Assembly (NCBI RefSeq): GCF_021462265.1
Contig: NZ_JAJONF010000003.1
Span: 62,001 to 126,000 of the forward strand
Length of the DNA stretch: 64,000 bases
DNA from: Streptomyces shenzhenensis
Lineage (GTDB): Bacteria > Actinomycetota > Actinomycetes > Streptomycetales > Streptomycetaceae
Direction: 5' to 3'
The notes under the pieces were generated by a model. That model made no database searches. It was not told the DNA's origin and was given only the letters and a program-made list of their open reading frames with translations. The position numbers and the translations under genes are program-made. Shown in pieces: positions 44,100-52,593 of the stretch. How positions within the stretch are numbered: position 1 is the first letter of the stretch; the number at the start of each line of letters is the position of its first letter.

Positions 44100-44335
44100 A
44101 CGCCGAACCGGTTGTGCGACCGGGCGCCCGCCCCGGCGCCGAACCGGGTGCCCGGCCGGGCGGCCTGCTCGGCATCCGACGAGGCGTCGAACCGGGCGTC
44201 CGGCCCGGCGCCGAACCCGGTGTCGAACCTGGTGTCCGGCCTGGTGTTGAACCGGGCGTCCGGCCCGGCGTCGAACCCGGTGTCCGGCCCGGTGTCGGAC
44301 CCCGTGTCCGGTCCGGCTTCGGTCCGGCGTCGGGA
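44100..44335. repeat. imperfect 12-bp tandem repeats between pep2 and the XRE-TPR gene
   Basis: About 230 bases consist of degenerate 12-base units such as CCGGTGTCCGGC, CCGGTGTCGGAC and CCGGGCGTCCGG. Because the unit is a multiple of three, all frames stay open. One minus-strand frame would give four-residue GPDT/GFDA/RFDT repeats, but its ends look random. The stretch from 44060 to 44468 holds no other supported gene. It separates two convergent genes. Confidence 0.6.
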
Positions 44336-44468
44336 CGGCATCGAGGCAGGTGCGGAACGGGCCGGAATCGGCAAAAGGAAATCAGGGCTCGGCGGGCTTT
44401 CTTTTCTCCGTGCCGATCGGGTAATTCGCGGCGGTTCCGGGAGGGGAAATCGGGTGGTGCGGAGCAGA

Positions 44469-45827
44469 TCAGGCGCGGCCCTGCTCGGTGAGGGTCGTGC
44501 TCGGGTCGCGGTTCGGGGCCAGACCGGCCGACGACAGCGCGTGGTCGTACGCCTGAAGGGCCGCCGTGCTGTTGCCCTGGCGGCGCCACAGGTCGCCCAC
44601 GTACCGCCAGTTGAGCGCGGTCTGGTGGGACGGCGGGAACTGGCGCAGCTGCCGGGTGGCGGCCTGGAGGCACTGGGCCGCCTGCTCGTGGTCGCCGCGC
44701 AGCAGATGGATCTCGGCGAGCGTGGCGCGCGCGCCGACGGCCTGGATGCGGGACTCCGGACCGGTGAGGCCGAGGGCCCGCTCCGCGTGGGCCGCGGCCT
44801 CGTCCAGGTTGCCGAGCATCGCGTCCGCGTCGGCCAGACCGATCTCGCACTGGGCGAGTTCGGGCGCGTTGCCGACCTCCGCCAGCAGTTGCTGGGCCTC
44901 CTCCAGAAGCTGCTTGGCGCGCGTCGGTTCGGGCTCGTCGACCTGGAGGAGCAGCGAGCCGCAGTTCATCTTGAGCATGGCGAGGTGGCGGATGTTGTCG
45001 TCCTCGGACATCAGCGCCAGCGCCCGCTCCACCAGCGCGAGGGCCTCGTTCAGCTGGCCGCGGGAGCGGGCCACGAGTCCCGCGTTCCAGAAGACGGCAC
45101 CGCGCGCGGCCCGTGCCCCCTGCTTCTCGGCGGCGTCGAGGAGCCGGACGCCGAGAAGCTGGGCCCGGGTGAGGTCACCGCGCATGTGGTACGACGCCAT
45201 GACCGTGGCGCCGAGCTGGACGTGGTCGACCGTGACGTCCAGGCCGAGCGCGTCGAGCCGGGACATGGCCCGCTCGCCGATCTCGATGCTCGTCGTGATG
45301 TCGCCGGCGTTGCGGTAGCAGCGGCACAGGGCGACCGACACCGTGCACCAGTCGGCGGAACCGGGCGGCAGTTCGGGGTCGCGCTGGAGGTCCTCGAGGA
45401 TCGTGATGGCCGCCTCGATCCGGTCGAGCTTCTCCAGGGCGGAGGCCTGCGCGATGCGCGCGCGCCGGATCATCGGCGGGTCCAGCAGGGACGGCTTCGC
45501 GAGGAGGTCGCTCAACGTCTGGAGCGCCTCGCCGTTGCTGCCGTTGCGCAGGGCCATCTCACCGAAGGCCAGGCGCAGCCGGGTCTCCTCCAGCTCGTGG
45601 TCGTCGCGGCCGGTGCGCAGGTACTCCACGGAGCACCCCAGGCGCTCGGCGAGCGCGGCGAGCACCGCGTCCGACGGCGCGCCGCGCTTCCCCGACTCGA
45701 TCAGGGAGATGTAGCTCGCCGAAATCTCGCCGGACGCCAGGTCCTGCTGCTTGAGTCCACGTTTGCCGCGCAACACCCTGATGCGCTCGCCCAGTCCTGC
45801 GGCCGTCGCGTTGCCGAGTGGATCCAT
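44469..45827 (-). CDS. XRE-family regulator with C-terminal TPR domain (RRNPP-like architecture)
   Basis: 452 residues. Residues ~10-70 form a Cro/C1-type helix-turn-helix (GERIRVLRGKRGLKQQDLAS; SASYISLIESGKRGAPSDAV). From ~80 to the end run helical pairs of TPR type (FGEMALRNGSNGEALQTLSD; LNEALALVERALALMSEDDN; GNLDEAAAHAERALGLTGPE; WRYVGDLWRRQGNSTAALQA). HTH plus TPR is the layout of peptide-sensing RRNPP regulators, though TPR domains also bind other proteins. GAGGAG precedes ATG 45827. It diverges from a small membrane-peptide gene, and its own upstream region contains a TACTTGACT box, consistent with autoregulation. Confidence 0.85.
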   Translation of the reverse strand: MDPLGNATAAGLGERIRVLRGKRGLKQQDLASGEISASYISLIESGKRGAPSDAVLAALAERLGCSVEYLRTGRDDHELEETRLRLAFGEMALRNGSNGEALQTLSDLLAKPSLLDPPMIRRARIAQASALEKLDRIEAAITILEDLQRDPELPPGSADWCTVSVALCRCYRNAGDITTSIEIGERAMSRLDALGLDVTVDHVQLGATVMASYHMRGDLTRAQLLGVRLLDAAEKQGARAARGAVFWNAGLVARSRGQLNEALALVERALALMSEDDNIRHLAMLKMNCGSLLLQVDEPEPTRAKQLLEEAQQLLAEVGNAPELAQCEIGLADADAMLGNLDEAAAHAERALGLTGPESRIQAVGARATLAEIHLLRGDHEQAAQCLQAATRQLRQFPPSHQTALNWRYVGDLWRRQGNSTAALQAYDHALSSAGLAPNRDPSTTLTEQGRA

Positions 45828-46105
45828 GTGAACTCCTCGGTGCCGTACTTGACTGTCGGGATGACAGATTGATGTTACCAGTAAGTTGATATCTGCCCAA
45901 TGCGGTCTCTGGTGATCTTTTAGCCGTTCTCCGGTGCGTTTTACAGGTGGTTTCCCTGATCGCGCCGACGGTTGCCTTGTGTTACGTGGGATATTCCGTT
46001 TGGAAATGATTAATTTTTATAGGAACTACTTGACTGATCTAGTCATTCAATGTTGACTGTAATTGTCAAAGCGCAGCCTTCTATTGTTCAGGGGAGGGGA
46101 TTTTC
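45828..46105. promoter_or_regulatory. divergent control region with three TTGACT dyad boxes
   Basis: This A/T-rich 278-base region separates the XRE-TPR and peptide genes. Box A TTGACTGTCGGGATGACAG (45849-45867) lies just upstream of the regulator's ribosome-binding site. Box B TTGACTGATCTAGTCA (46030-46045) and box C TTGACTGTAATTGTCAA (46053-46069) lie 36-76 bases before the peptide start. Each is a dyad. B and C start exactly 23 bases apart (TTGACT-N17-TTGACT). Boxes A and B are both preceded by TAC, giving TACTTGACT. The same word and spacing recur before the nucleotidyltransferase gene at 60421-60452. Confidence 0.6.
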
Positions 46106-46258
46106 GTGAGCAATAAAATAATCGCGCTCTTCGCGATCGTCGTCCTGGTCAGTGGTCTTGTGTCGGGGGGACTGTGGCTGAGCGATTCCGGTCCGGGTAA
46201 CCGTCCGCAGCACGAAGGAATGGCCGCGTCCAGCGGCGGGAGCGGTGGTTGCTGCTGA
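46106..46258 (+). CDS. 50-residue membrane-anchored or exported peptide, C-terminal Cys-Cys
   Basis: GTG 46106 is preceded by GGGGAGGGG about seven bases upstream, a strong ribosome-binding site. The peptide has a short SNK start, a hydrophobic stretch (IIALFAIVVLVSGLVSGGLW, residues ~5-24) and a ~25-residue soluble tail that ends SSGGSGGCC. This is the plan of an exported pro-peptide or a single-pass micro-protein. It is divergent from an HTH-TPR regulator and next to a complete oligopeptide importer, so a signalling peptide is a plausible role. The double cysteine end could instead mean lipidation, disulfide linkage or metal binding. No family is recognised. Confidence 0.6.
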   Translation: MSNKIIALFAIVVLVSGLVSGGLWLSDSGPGNRPQHEGMAASSGGSGGCC

Positions 46259-46320
46259 GCACACACGCGTTTCGCACGGACCCGGTCCTTCGTCGTGCGG
46301 GTCGCGCGCCGGCCGTGCGG

Positions 46321-48564
46321 TCAGCGGTGCGGGAAATGGCAGGAGACGGTGTGGCCGGCGGCCTCCCCGGCCGACCGCGCGCGGGGTGTCTCCTCCGCGC
46401 AGCGCCGCCGCTCGGCGGCCGGGAGCAGGGCCTGGACGGGACAGCGGGCCCGGAAGGCGCACCCGGAGACGGCGCGCGGGCCCGGCCCGGGGCCGGCGGG
46501 CAGCACGATCCGGCGCCGGGAGCGCTCGGCGACCGGATCCGGCAGCGGGACGGCCGAGAGCAGGGCCCGGGTGTAGGGATGGCGCGGCCGGCCGAACACC
46601 TCGGCGACGCCGCCCGTCTCCACCGTCCGGCCCGCGTACATGACCGACACCCGGTCGGCGAGCTGCCGTACCACCGCGAGGTCGTGCGAGACCAGCAGAT
46701 ACGCCGGGCCCAGCGCGCGTTTGAGCCGGAGCAGCAGGTCCAGGATCCCGGCCTGCACGGACACGTCCAGCGCGGACACCGGCTCGTCGAGCAGCAGCAG
46801 CGCGGGGCCGACCGCCAGGGCCCGGGCGATGGCGACGCGCTGGCGCTGCCCGCCGGAGAACTCGTGCGGGTAGCCGTCCGCGTCCACGGGGCGCAGTCCC
46901 ACCTGGGTCAACAGCCGGGGCACCCGCGCCGCCACGACGGCCGGCGGCACCCGCGCGGCGTGCAGCGGCTCGGCGACGATGTCACCCACCGGCATCCGCG
47001 GATCGAGGCTCGACGCCGGGTCCTGCGGCACCAGTTGCACCGCCGTACGCAGCTCGCGCGCCGCCCGCCGGGAGAGCAGCGCGGTGTCCTGCCCGAGCAC
47101 CTCCACCCGGCCGGCCTGCGGAGCCGCCAGCGAGGCGATCTCCCGCAGCGTCGTGCTCTTCCCGGCCCCGGACTCCCCGACCAGCGCCAGCGTCTGCCCG
47201 CGCCGCACCTCCAGATCGACGTACTCGACGGCCCGCACCACGGGCGCACGCCGCTGCCTGAACCCCGGCAGCCGGTACGACCGCCCGAGCCCGGACACCG
47301 ACAGCACGACCTCGCCGACCGAGCCCGCGCCGGGGACGGTGCCCTCGGCTGTGCCCCCGGCCGTGTTCGGGGAGCCGGCGTGCGCGAATGCCCCGGTGGC
47401 CCGCTGCCATGGTCCGGCCGGGGCGGCGCCCGGTGTGGTCGACGGGTGCGCGGGCGGCTCCGTGCCCGTGACATCGAGTTCCGGTGTGTCCGCCGGGGGG
47501 CGCCCGAACAGGTCCGCCGCGCTCCAGCGCCGGACCTCCGGGATCCTTCGGCAGGCCGCCGTGTGGGCGTCGGGTGCCGAAGTGCCGGCCCGGGACAGGC
47601 TGTCCACCCCGGTGAGCGGGGGCTCGGCCGCCCGGCACTCCGGTTCGGCCAGCGGGCAGCGGGCGGCGAAGGGGCAGCCCGGGCCGATGGTGCCCGGGGC
47701 GGGCGCGGTGCCCGGAACCGGGGTGGGCGGTGTCCGGGTGTCGAGGCGGGGCACGGAGCCGACGAGGCCGAGCGTGTAGGGCATGCGGGGGCGGCAGAGC
47801 ACCCCTTCCGCCGGCCCCGTCTCCACCACCCGCCCCGCGTACAGCACCGCGACCCGGTCCGCGGCGCCCGCGACCACGCCGAGGTCGTGGGTGACCAGGA
47901 GCAGCGCCGCCCCCGTCTCCCGCCGGGCGGCCGCGAGCGCCTCAAGGACCTGGGCCTGCACAGTGACGTCCAGCGCGCTGGTCGGCTCGTCCGCGACGAG
48001 GACGGCGGGCCGGTTCGCCACCGCCATCGCGATCATGGCCCGCTGGAGCATGCCGCCGGAGAGCTGGTGGGGAAGGGCGCGGGCCGCCCGGGACGGCTGC
48101 GGCACCCCGACGAAGTCCAGGAGCTCCACGGCCCGCCGCAGCGCCGTCTCCCGTCGCGGGCGCGGGCGTTCGTGGATGCGCAGGGCCTCCGCGATCTGGT
48201 CGCCGACGCGCAGCACCGGGGTGAAGGCGTGCAGCGGATCCTGGAAGACCATGGCGATCCGGCTGCCCCTCAGGGCGGCCAGCTCCCGCTCGGGCCGCCC
48301 CAGCACCTCCTCGCCCAGCAGCCGTACCGAACCGCCCACCTGAGCGCCGGGCGGGGCCAGACCGAGCAGGGACAGCGCGGTGAGCGACTTGCCCGCGCCG
48401 GACTCGCCCACCAGGCCCAGCACTTCACCGCGGCGCAGCACGAGGTCCACGCCACGCACCACGGGGACGGCCGGCCGCCGCCGTCCGGCCCCGAAGGCGA
48501 CCGTCAGACCGCGCACCTGAAGGACCGGGGCCGCCGGGCCGCGCGCGGCCGGGCCCGTGCTCAT
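46321..48564 (-). CDS. fused double ATPase of an oligopeptide ABC importer (OppD-OppF type)
   Basis: 747 residues with two complete ABC domains. First: Walker A LVGESGAGKSLTALSLLG, signature LSGGMLQRAMIAMA, Walker B AVLVADEPTSALDVTVQ, and the C-terminal Cys-rich Opp motif (PGCPFAARCPLAEPEC). Second: VGESGAGKSTTLREIAS, FSGGQRQRVAIARALA, LLLLDEPVSALDVSVQ, and SGCAFRARCPVQALL. In most systems these are two proteins. The ATG at 48564 overlaps the upstream permease stop (ATGA). It powers peptide (or related) import through the two permeases encoded just upstream. It ends 62 bases from the convergent small-peptide gene. Confidence 0.9.
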   Translation of the reverse strand: MSTGPAARGPAAPVLQVRGLTVAFGAGRRRPAVPVVRGVDLVLRRGEVLGLVGESGAGKSLTALSLLGLAPPGAQVGGSVRLLGEEVLGRPERELAALRGSRIAMVFQDPLHAFTPVLRVGDQIAEALRIHERPRPRRETALRRAVELLDFVGVPQPSRAARALPHQLSGGMLQRAMIAMAVANRPAVLVADEPTSALDVTVQAQVLEALAAARRETGAALLLVTHDLGVVAGAADRVAVLYAGRVVETGPAEGVLCRPRMPYTLGLVGSVPRLDTRTPPTPVPGTAPAPGTIGPGCPFAARCPLAEPECRAAEPPLTGVDSLSRAGTSAPDAHTAACRRIPEVRRWSAADLFGRPPADTPELDVTGTEPPAHPSTTPGAAPAGPWQRATGAFAHAGSPNTAGGTAEGTVPGAGSVGEVVLSVSGLGRSYRLPGFRQRRAPVVRAVEYVDLEVRRGQTLALVGESGAGKSTTLREIASLAAPQAGRVEVLGQDTALLSRRAARELRTAVQLVPQDPASSLDPRMPVGDIVAEPLHAARVPPAVVAARVPRLLTQVGLRPVDADGYPHEFSGGQRQRVAIARALAVGPALLLLDEPVSALDVSVQAGILDLLLRLKRALGPAYLLVSHDLAVVRQLADRVSVMYAGRTVETGGVAEVFGRPRHPYTRALLSAVPLPDPVAERSRRRIVLPAGPGPGPRAVSGCAFRARCPVQALLPAAERRRCAEETPRARSAGEAAGHTVSCHFPHR

Positions 48565-49454
48565 CACGCGAGCCCCGACACGGCACCGCGGGGCGGCCCG
48601 GCGGGCCGTACCGTCGTGGGGTCCAGGGCGTCGCGCAGGGCGTTGCCGAGGAGGCTGACGGCCAGCACGAACGCGGTGAGCAGGCCCGCCGGGAAGAAGA
48701 ACATCCACGGATACACCAGGGCCACGTCGGACCCGTCCGCGATCAGCGTGCCCAGGGAGACGTCGGGCGGCTGGACGCCGAAGCCGAAATAGGACAGCCC
48801 GGCCTCGCTGACCACCGCACCGGCCACCGTGACCGTCGCGTCGGTGATCAGGAACGAGGCCAGGTGCGGCAGGATGTGCCGCCAGATGATCCGCACCGGT
48901 CCCACCCCCATCAGCCGTGCCGCCACCACGAACTGACGCTCCTTCAGGGAACGGGTCATGCCGCGCACCGCCCGCGCGGTGACCATCCAGCCCAGCAGGG
49001 CGAGCAGCCCGGCCAGCGCGAGCCAGCCCCACTGCCGCAGCCGCGGGGCGAGCACCACGAGGACGAGGAAGCCGGGCAGCACCAGCAGCAGGTCCGCCAC
49101 GAACATCAGCGACCGGTCCGTCCAGCCGCCGAAGTAGCCCGCCGAGGCGCCCACCGCCGCCGCCAGCCCGGTGGCGACCGCGGCCACCACCGCCCCGATC
49201 AGCAGCGACTTCCGCAGCCCGTGCGCGACCTGGGCGAACACGTCCTGCCCGATCCGGTTGGTGCCCATCCAGTGACGTGCGTCCGGCGGCTGCCGCAGCG
49301 CCGTGTAGTCGACGTCCGTGAAGGACCACCGGCACGCGTACGGCCCGAGGACCGCGAGCGCCACCAGGGCCAGCAGCAGCGCGAGCCCGCACAGCGCCCC
49401 CGGGTGCCGGGCCAGCCGGCCGAGCACGGCCCGCCCCCGCCGTCCCGCTCTCAC
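48564..49454 (-). CDS. ABC importer permease, OppC/DppC type
   Basis: 296 residues from a GTG that overlaps the stop of the first permease (GTGA). LCGLALLLALVALAVLGPYA is the first membrane helix, WMGTNRIGQDVFAQVAHGLR is the DppC-type 'GTDxxGRDvfsr' motif, and AARLMGVGPVRIIWRHILPH is the EAA loop contacting the ATPase. About five to six membrane segments follow the DppC pattern. Its stop overlaps the fused ATPase start, so the three genes are translationally chained. Confidence 0.9.
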   Translation of the reverse strand: MRAGRRGRAVLGRLARHPGALCGLALLLALVALAVLGPYACRWSFTDVDYTALRQPPDARHWMGTNRIGQDVFAQVAHGLRKSLLIGAVVAAVATGLAAAVGASAGYFGGWTDRSLMFVADLLLVLPGFLVLVVLAPRLRQWGWLALAGLLALLGWMVTARAVRGMTRSLKERQFVVAARLMGVGPVRIIWRHILPHLASFLITDATVTVAGAVVSEAGLSYFGFGVQPPDVSLGTLIADGSDVALVYPWMFFFPAGLLTAFVLAVSLLGNALRDALDPTTVRPAGPPRGAVSGLA

Positions 49455-50434
49455 GGCTGCCGCACCCGGGGATCGAGCAGCGCGTGCAGGACGTCCGCGA
49501 CCAGCCCCGCCAGCAGGACGACGGCCGCGGCGAAGCCGTTGACCGCCACCACCGAGTTCACGTCGCCCTTCTCCACCGAGTCGATCAGCCAGCTGCCCAT
49601 GCCGGGCCAGCCGAAGACCCGCTCGGTGAACACGGCGCCGGTGACCAGGGTGAGGACACCGAAGGAGAAGAAGACCGTCATCGGCACGAGCGAGATCCGC
49701 AGCCCGTGCCGCAGCAGCGCGCGGCCCGGGGTGAGCCCCTTGGCGCGGGCGGTGCGCAGATGGTCCGCGCCGAGCACGTCCAGGGTGGCGGCGCGCTGGT
49801 AGCGGCTGTACAGGGCGATCGCCGCGAGCGCCACACAGAGCGCCGGGAGCGCCAGGTGGGCCGCGGTGTCCCGGAGGTGGACGCTCCAGTCGCCCTGCAG
49901 CCCGGGGGTGTGCTCGCCCGTGTACTTGACGACGCCGGTGCCCGCGGCCCGGTTGACCGCGAGCGCCCCGGTCTTCAGCAGCAGGGCCAGGACGAACGTG
50001 GGCACGCACAGCACCGCGAAGGAGAACCCGGCCAGCGCCCGGTCGCCGAACCCGCCGCGCCGGACCGCCGACCACACCCCGGCCAGGGTGCCGACGGCCG
50101 TGCCGGCCAGCGTGCCCACGAGCAGCAGCCGGACCGACACGCCGATCCGGCGGCCGAACTCGGCGCGCACGGACTCGCCGTCGATGGTGCGGCCCAGATC
50201 GCCGTGGACGGCGCCGTCCGCCCAGTGCGCGAAGCGCACCGGCAGCGGGGCGCGGTCGTCCATGCCGAGCCGGGCCAGCTCGGCGTCGACGACCCGCGTC
50301 GGCGGCGGTGGCCTGCGGTCCTCGAAGTACGCGCGGGGATCGAGCGCGGTCGAGGCGAGCGCGTAGGACAGCACCAGGGAGACGAGGAACAGGACCACGC
50401 AGCGGGCCAGGCGCCTGGCGATCAGGACGGACAC
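49451..50434 (-). CDS. ABC importer permease, OppB/DppB type
   Basis: 327 residues. An N-terminal helix (RCVVLFLVSLVLSYALASTA) is followed by a periplasmic loop containing GDLGRTIDGESVRAEFGRRI, the usual OppB 'GDLGxSi' segment, and AARLAL-like core helices. The EAA loop is HLRTARAKGLTPGRALLRHG. GTG 50434 follows AGGAG by five bases. It heads the minus operon permease-permease-ATPase and diverges from the substrate-binding lipoprotein gene at 50610. Confidence 0.9.
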   Translation of the reverse strand: MSVLIARRLARCVVLFLVSLVLSYALASTALDPRAYFEDRRPPPPTRVVDAELARLGMDDRAPLPVRFAHWADGAVHGDLGRTIDGESVRAEFGRRIGVSVRLLLVGTLAGTAVGTLAGVWSAVRRGGFGDRALAGFSFAVLCVPTFVLALLLKTGALAVNRAAGTGVVKYTGEHTPGLQGDWSVHLRDTAAHLALPALCVALAAIALYSRYQRAATLDVLGADHLRTARAKGLTPGRALLRHGLRISLVPMTVFFSFGVLTLVTGAVFTERVFGWPGMGSWLIDSVEKGDVNSVVAVNGFAAAVVLLAGLVADVLHALLDPRVRQP

Positions 50435-50524
50435 GGCACTCCTGACGGGGCACGGAGGGTGACGGCCCGGCCGGTGCGCGGGCCTTCGCCGGGGACGAAG
50501 TCTGTCTTCTCTTCATTCGGGGGA

Positions 50525-50570
50525 AACATCGTGATGTTAGGCTCCGACGCCGCAATTCCCATGGCAATTG
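50525..50570. promoter_or_regulatory. two inverted repeats between permease and receptor genes
   Basis: AACATC-GT-GATGTT (50525-50538) is a short dyad, and CAATTCCCATGGCAATTG (50553-50570) is an 18-base dyad with one mismatch per arm. They lie 40-85 bases before the lipoprotein gene, in an A/T-rich patch of the divergent promoter. Either could be an operator or overlap the -10/-35 region. They are unlike the TTGACT boxes near 46 and 60 kb. Confidence 0.35.
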
Positions 50571-50609
50571 GGGTAGTTGGCGGTTACGCGACGCCGGAGA
50601 GGCTGACAG

Positions 50610-52304
50610 GTGGAGCGATTACGGGGCTGGCCCGCGTGGATGGCCGTCTGGGCGCTCATCGTCCTCACGGCGACCGGATGCTCCGGGTCCGGCGGGCACG
50701 ACGGTTCGCGGCACCAGGCGCTGCCGACGTACGGCACCTACGACACCAACGCGCTGCCGTCCGGGGACCTGCGCTCCGGCGGGACCCTGACGCTGCCGAT
50801 CTCGCAGATGATCACGCAGTTCAACTTCAACCACGTCGACGGCGCCCTGGACGACGTGTGGACCATCGACACGATGACGGAGCCGCGGCTGTTCACCCGG
50901 GACGCCGAGGGTGTCCCGCGGATCGTGCGGGACTACCTGACCTCCGCCACCGTCACCACCGCCGGCTCGCGCCAGGTCGTCACCTACCGGCTCGCCCCGA
51001 AGGCCCGCTGGTCCGACGGCAGGGCCCTGAGCTGGCGGGACTTCGCCGCCCAGTGGCACGCGGTCGGCGGCGGCGACGACCGGTACCTGGTCGCCGACCC
51101 GAGCGGCTACGACCGGATCGCCGACGTCCGCCAGGGCGCCGACGCGCACGAGGTCCGGGTCACCTTCAGGAAGCCGTACGCCGACTGGCGCCGGCTCTTC
51201 ACCCCGCTCTTCCCGGCCGCCGCCTACGACACCCCGCAGCGCTTCGACGCGGACTGGCAGGGCCGGCTCCCGGTCACCGCCGGCCCCTTCCGGCTCGCCT
51301 CCGTCGACCGTACGGCGCAGACCCTCACCCTCGTCCCCGACGCCGCCTGGTGGGGCGCCCGGCCCCGGCTCGACCGGATCGTCTTCCGCGTCCTCGACCC
51401 CGACGCCGCCCTGCAGGCCTTCCTCAACGGGGAGGTCGACGCCGTCAACGCGGCCACCAGCGAGGCCTACGCCCAGCTGGCGAAGGCGAAGGACACCGCC
51501 GTCCGGATCGGCTCGGCCTGGGACGAGGTGCACATCACGCTGAACGGCGCCAGCGGGCCGCTGGCCGACCGGGCGGTGCGCAACGCGCTCCAGCAGGCCG
51601 TGGACCGACCGGCGCTGGCCGAGGTCGCCGCGGCGGGCCTGCCGGTGAAGGTGCCGCTGCTCGGCAACCACTTCTACATGACCAACCAGCCCGGCTACGC
51701 CGACGACTCCGGCCGCTACGGCCGTTTCGACCTCAAGGCGGCCGAGAGCGCCCTGGACCGGGCGGGCTGGCGCAGCCGGGGAGCGGGCAGACCGAGGGTC
51801 AGGAACGGCCGCAGCCTCACCCTGCGCCTGGTGCTGAGCGAGGGCACCAACCGGCTCGGCGAGGACCTGGCCCAGCTCGTCCAGCAGATGCTGGCCCGGG
51901 CCGGCGTCCGCGTCGAGATCGAGAAGGTCCCCGCCACCGCCTACGGCCCCCAGTACCTGGACAAGGGCAACTTCGACCTCGCGATCTTCCGGTTCACCGG
52001 CCTGACGTACCCGAGCTCCGCCTACGCCGTCTACCGGCGCCCGGCCGGCGGCCAGGTCTTCGAGAACTACGGCCGGGTCGGTTCGGCCCAGGTGGACGAA
52101 CTGCTCGACAAGGCCGTCGGCACCCTCGACCCCCGGACCGCGCGACAGCTCTACAACGCGGCGGACGCCCGGATCTGGCGCCTCGGCCACGACATCGAGC
52201 TCTACCAGCGCCCCCAGATCCTCGCCGTCCGCAAGGGCCTCGCCAACTACGGCGTCCCCGGCCTCGGCGACCTCGACTTCACGAAGACCGGCTGGGAGAA
52301 GTGA
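50610..52304 (+). CDS. ABC importer substrate-binding lipoprotein (SBP_bac_5, OppA/DppA type)
   Basis: 564 residues. The signal peptide ends in a lipobox (LTATGC, Cys24), so the protein is tethered outside the membrane. SBP_bac_5 features are clear: AVWALIVLTATGCSGSGG, RLAPKARWSDGRALSWRDFA ('kd.vkwSDGtplTa.Dv'), LTPLFP-like strands, VPLLGNHFYMTNQPGYADD and KAAESALDRAGWR. It captures oligopeptides or similar ligands. GTG 50610 follows GGAGAGG. It is divergent from its permease/ATPase operon. Its proximity to the small-peptide gene makes that peptide a candidate ligand, though this is inference. Confidence 0.9.
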   Translation: MERLRGWPAWMAVWALIVLTATGCSGSGGHDGSRHQALPTYGTYDTNALPSGDLRSGGTLTLPISQMITQFNFNHVDGALDDVWTIDTMTEPRLFTRDAEGVPRIVRDYLTSATVTTAGSRQVVTYRLAPKARWSDGRALSWRDFAAQWHAVGGGDDRYLVADPSGYDRIADVRQGADAHEVRVTFRKPYADWRRLFTPLFPAAAYDTPQRFDADWQGRLPVTAGPFRLASVDRTAQTLTLVPDAAWWGARPRLDRIVFRVLDPDAALQAFLNGEVDAVNAATSEAYAQLAKAKDTAVRIGSAWDEVHITLNGASGPLADRAVRNALQQAVDRPALAEVAAAGLPVKVPLLGNHFYMTNQPGYADDSGRYGRFDLKAAESALDRAGWRSRGAGRPRVRNGRSLTLRLVLSEGTNRLGEDLAQLVQQMLARAGVRVEIEKVPATAYGPQYLDKGNFDLAIFRFTGLTYPSSAYAVYRRPAGGQVFENYGRVGSAQVDELLDKAVGTLDPRTARQLYNAADARIWRLGHDIELYQRPQILAVRKGLANYGVPGLGDLDFTKTGWEK

Positions 52305-52593
52305 GCCCGGCCCGGAGGCGGGGGCGCCGGGCGAATACGAGCCTGCGGAGGCGTGGGGCAGAGGCGGCTGCGGCGTAGCCTCCGGCCGGGGCGAACGGGT
52401 GATGGCCCCCGGCCGGAAGGAGCGTGCGGCGGCTTCGGGCGGGAGCGAGCGTGCGACGGTCCCCGGCCGGGGTGGGCAGGTGGCTGGACCCGGGTGGAGT
52501 GGGCAGATGGCGGTCTCGGCGCGGGGCGCGCGTGGGGCGGCCCCGGGCGGGGGTGTCCGCTCGGGGCCGCCACGGCCGTCCTGGGGGTGCCGT

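Noticed and set aside
44009..44374. Minus-strand frame with four-residue GPDT/GFDA/RFDT repeats
   Set aside because: The 12-bp repeat unit keeps all frames open. The ends look random and it overlaps the end of pep2, so coding is not supported.
43779..45872. Long + strand open frame opposite the XRE-TPR gene
   Set aside because: It lacks domains and runs through the 12-bp repeats. The minus strand encodes a clear HTH-TPR protein with a good ribosome-binding site.
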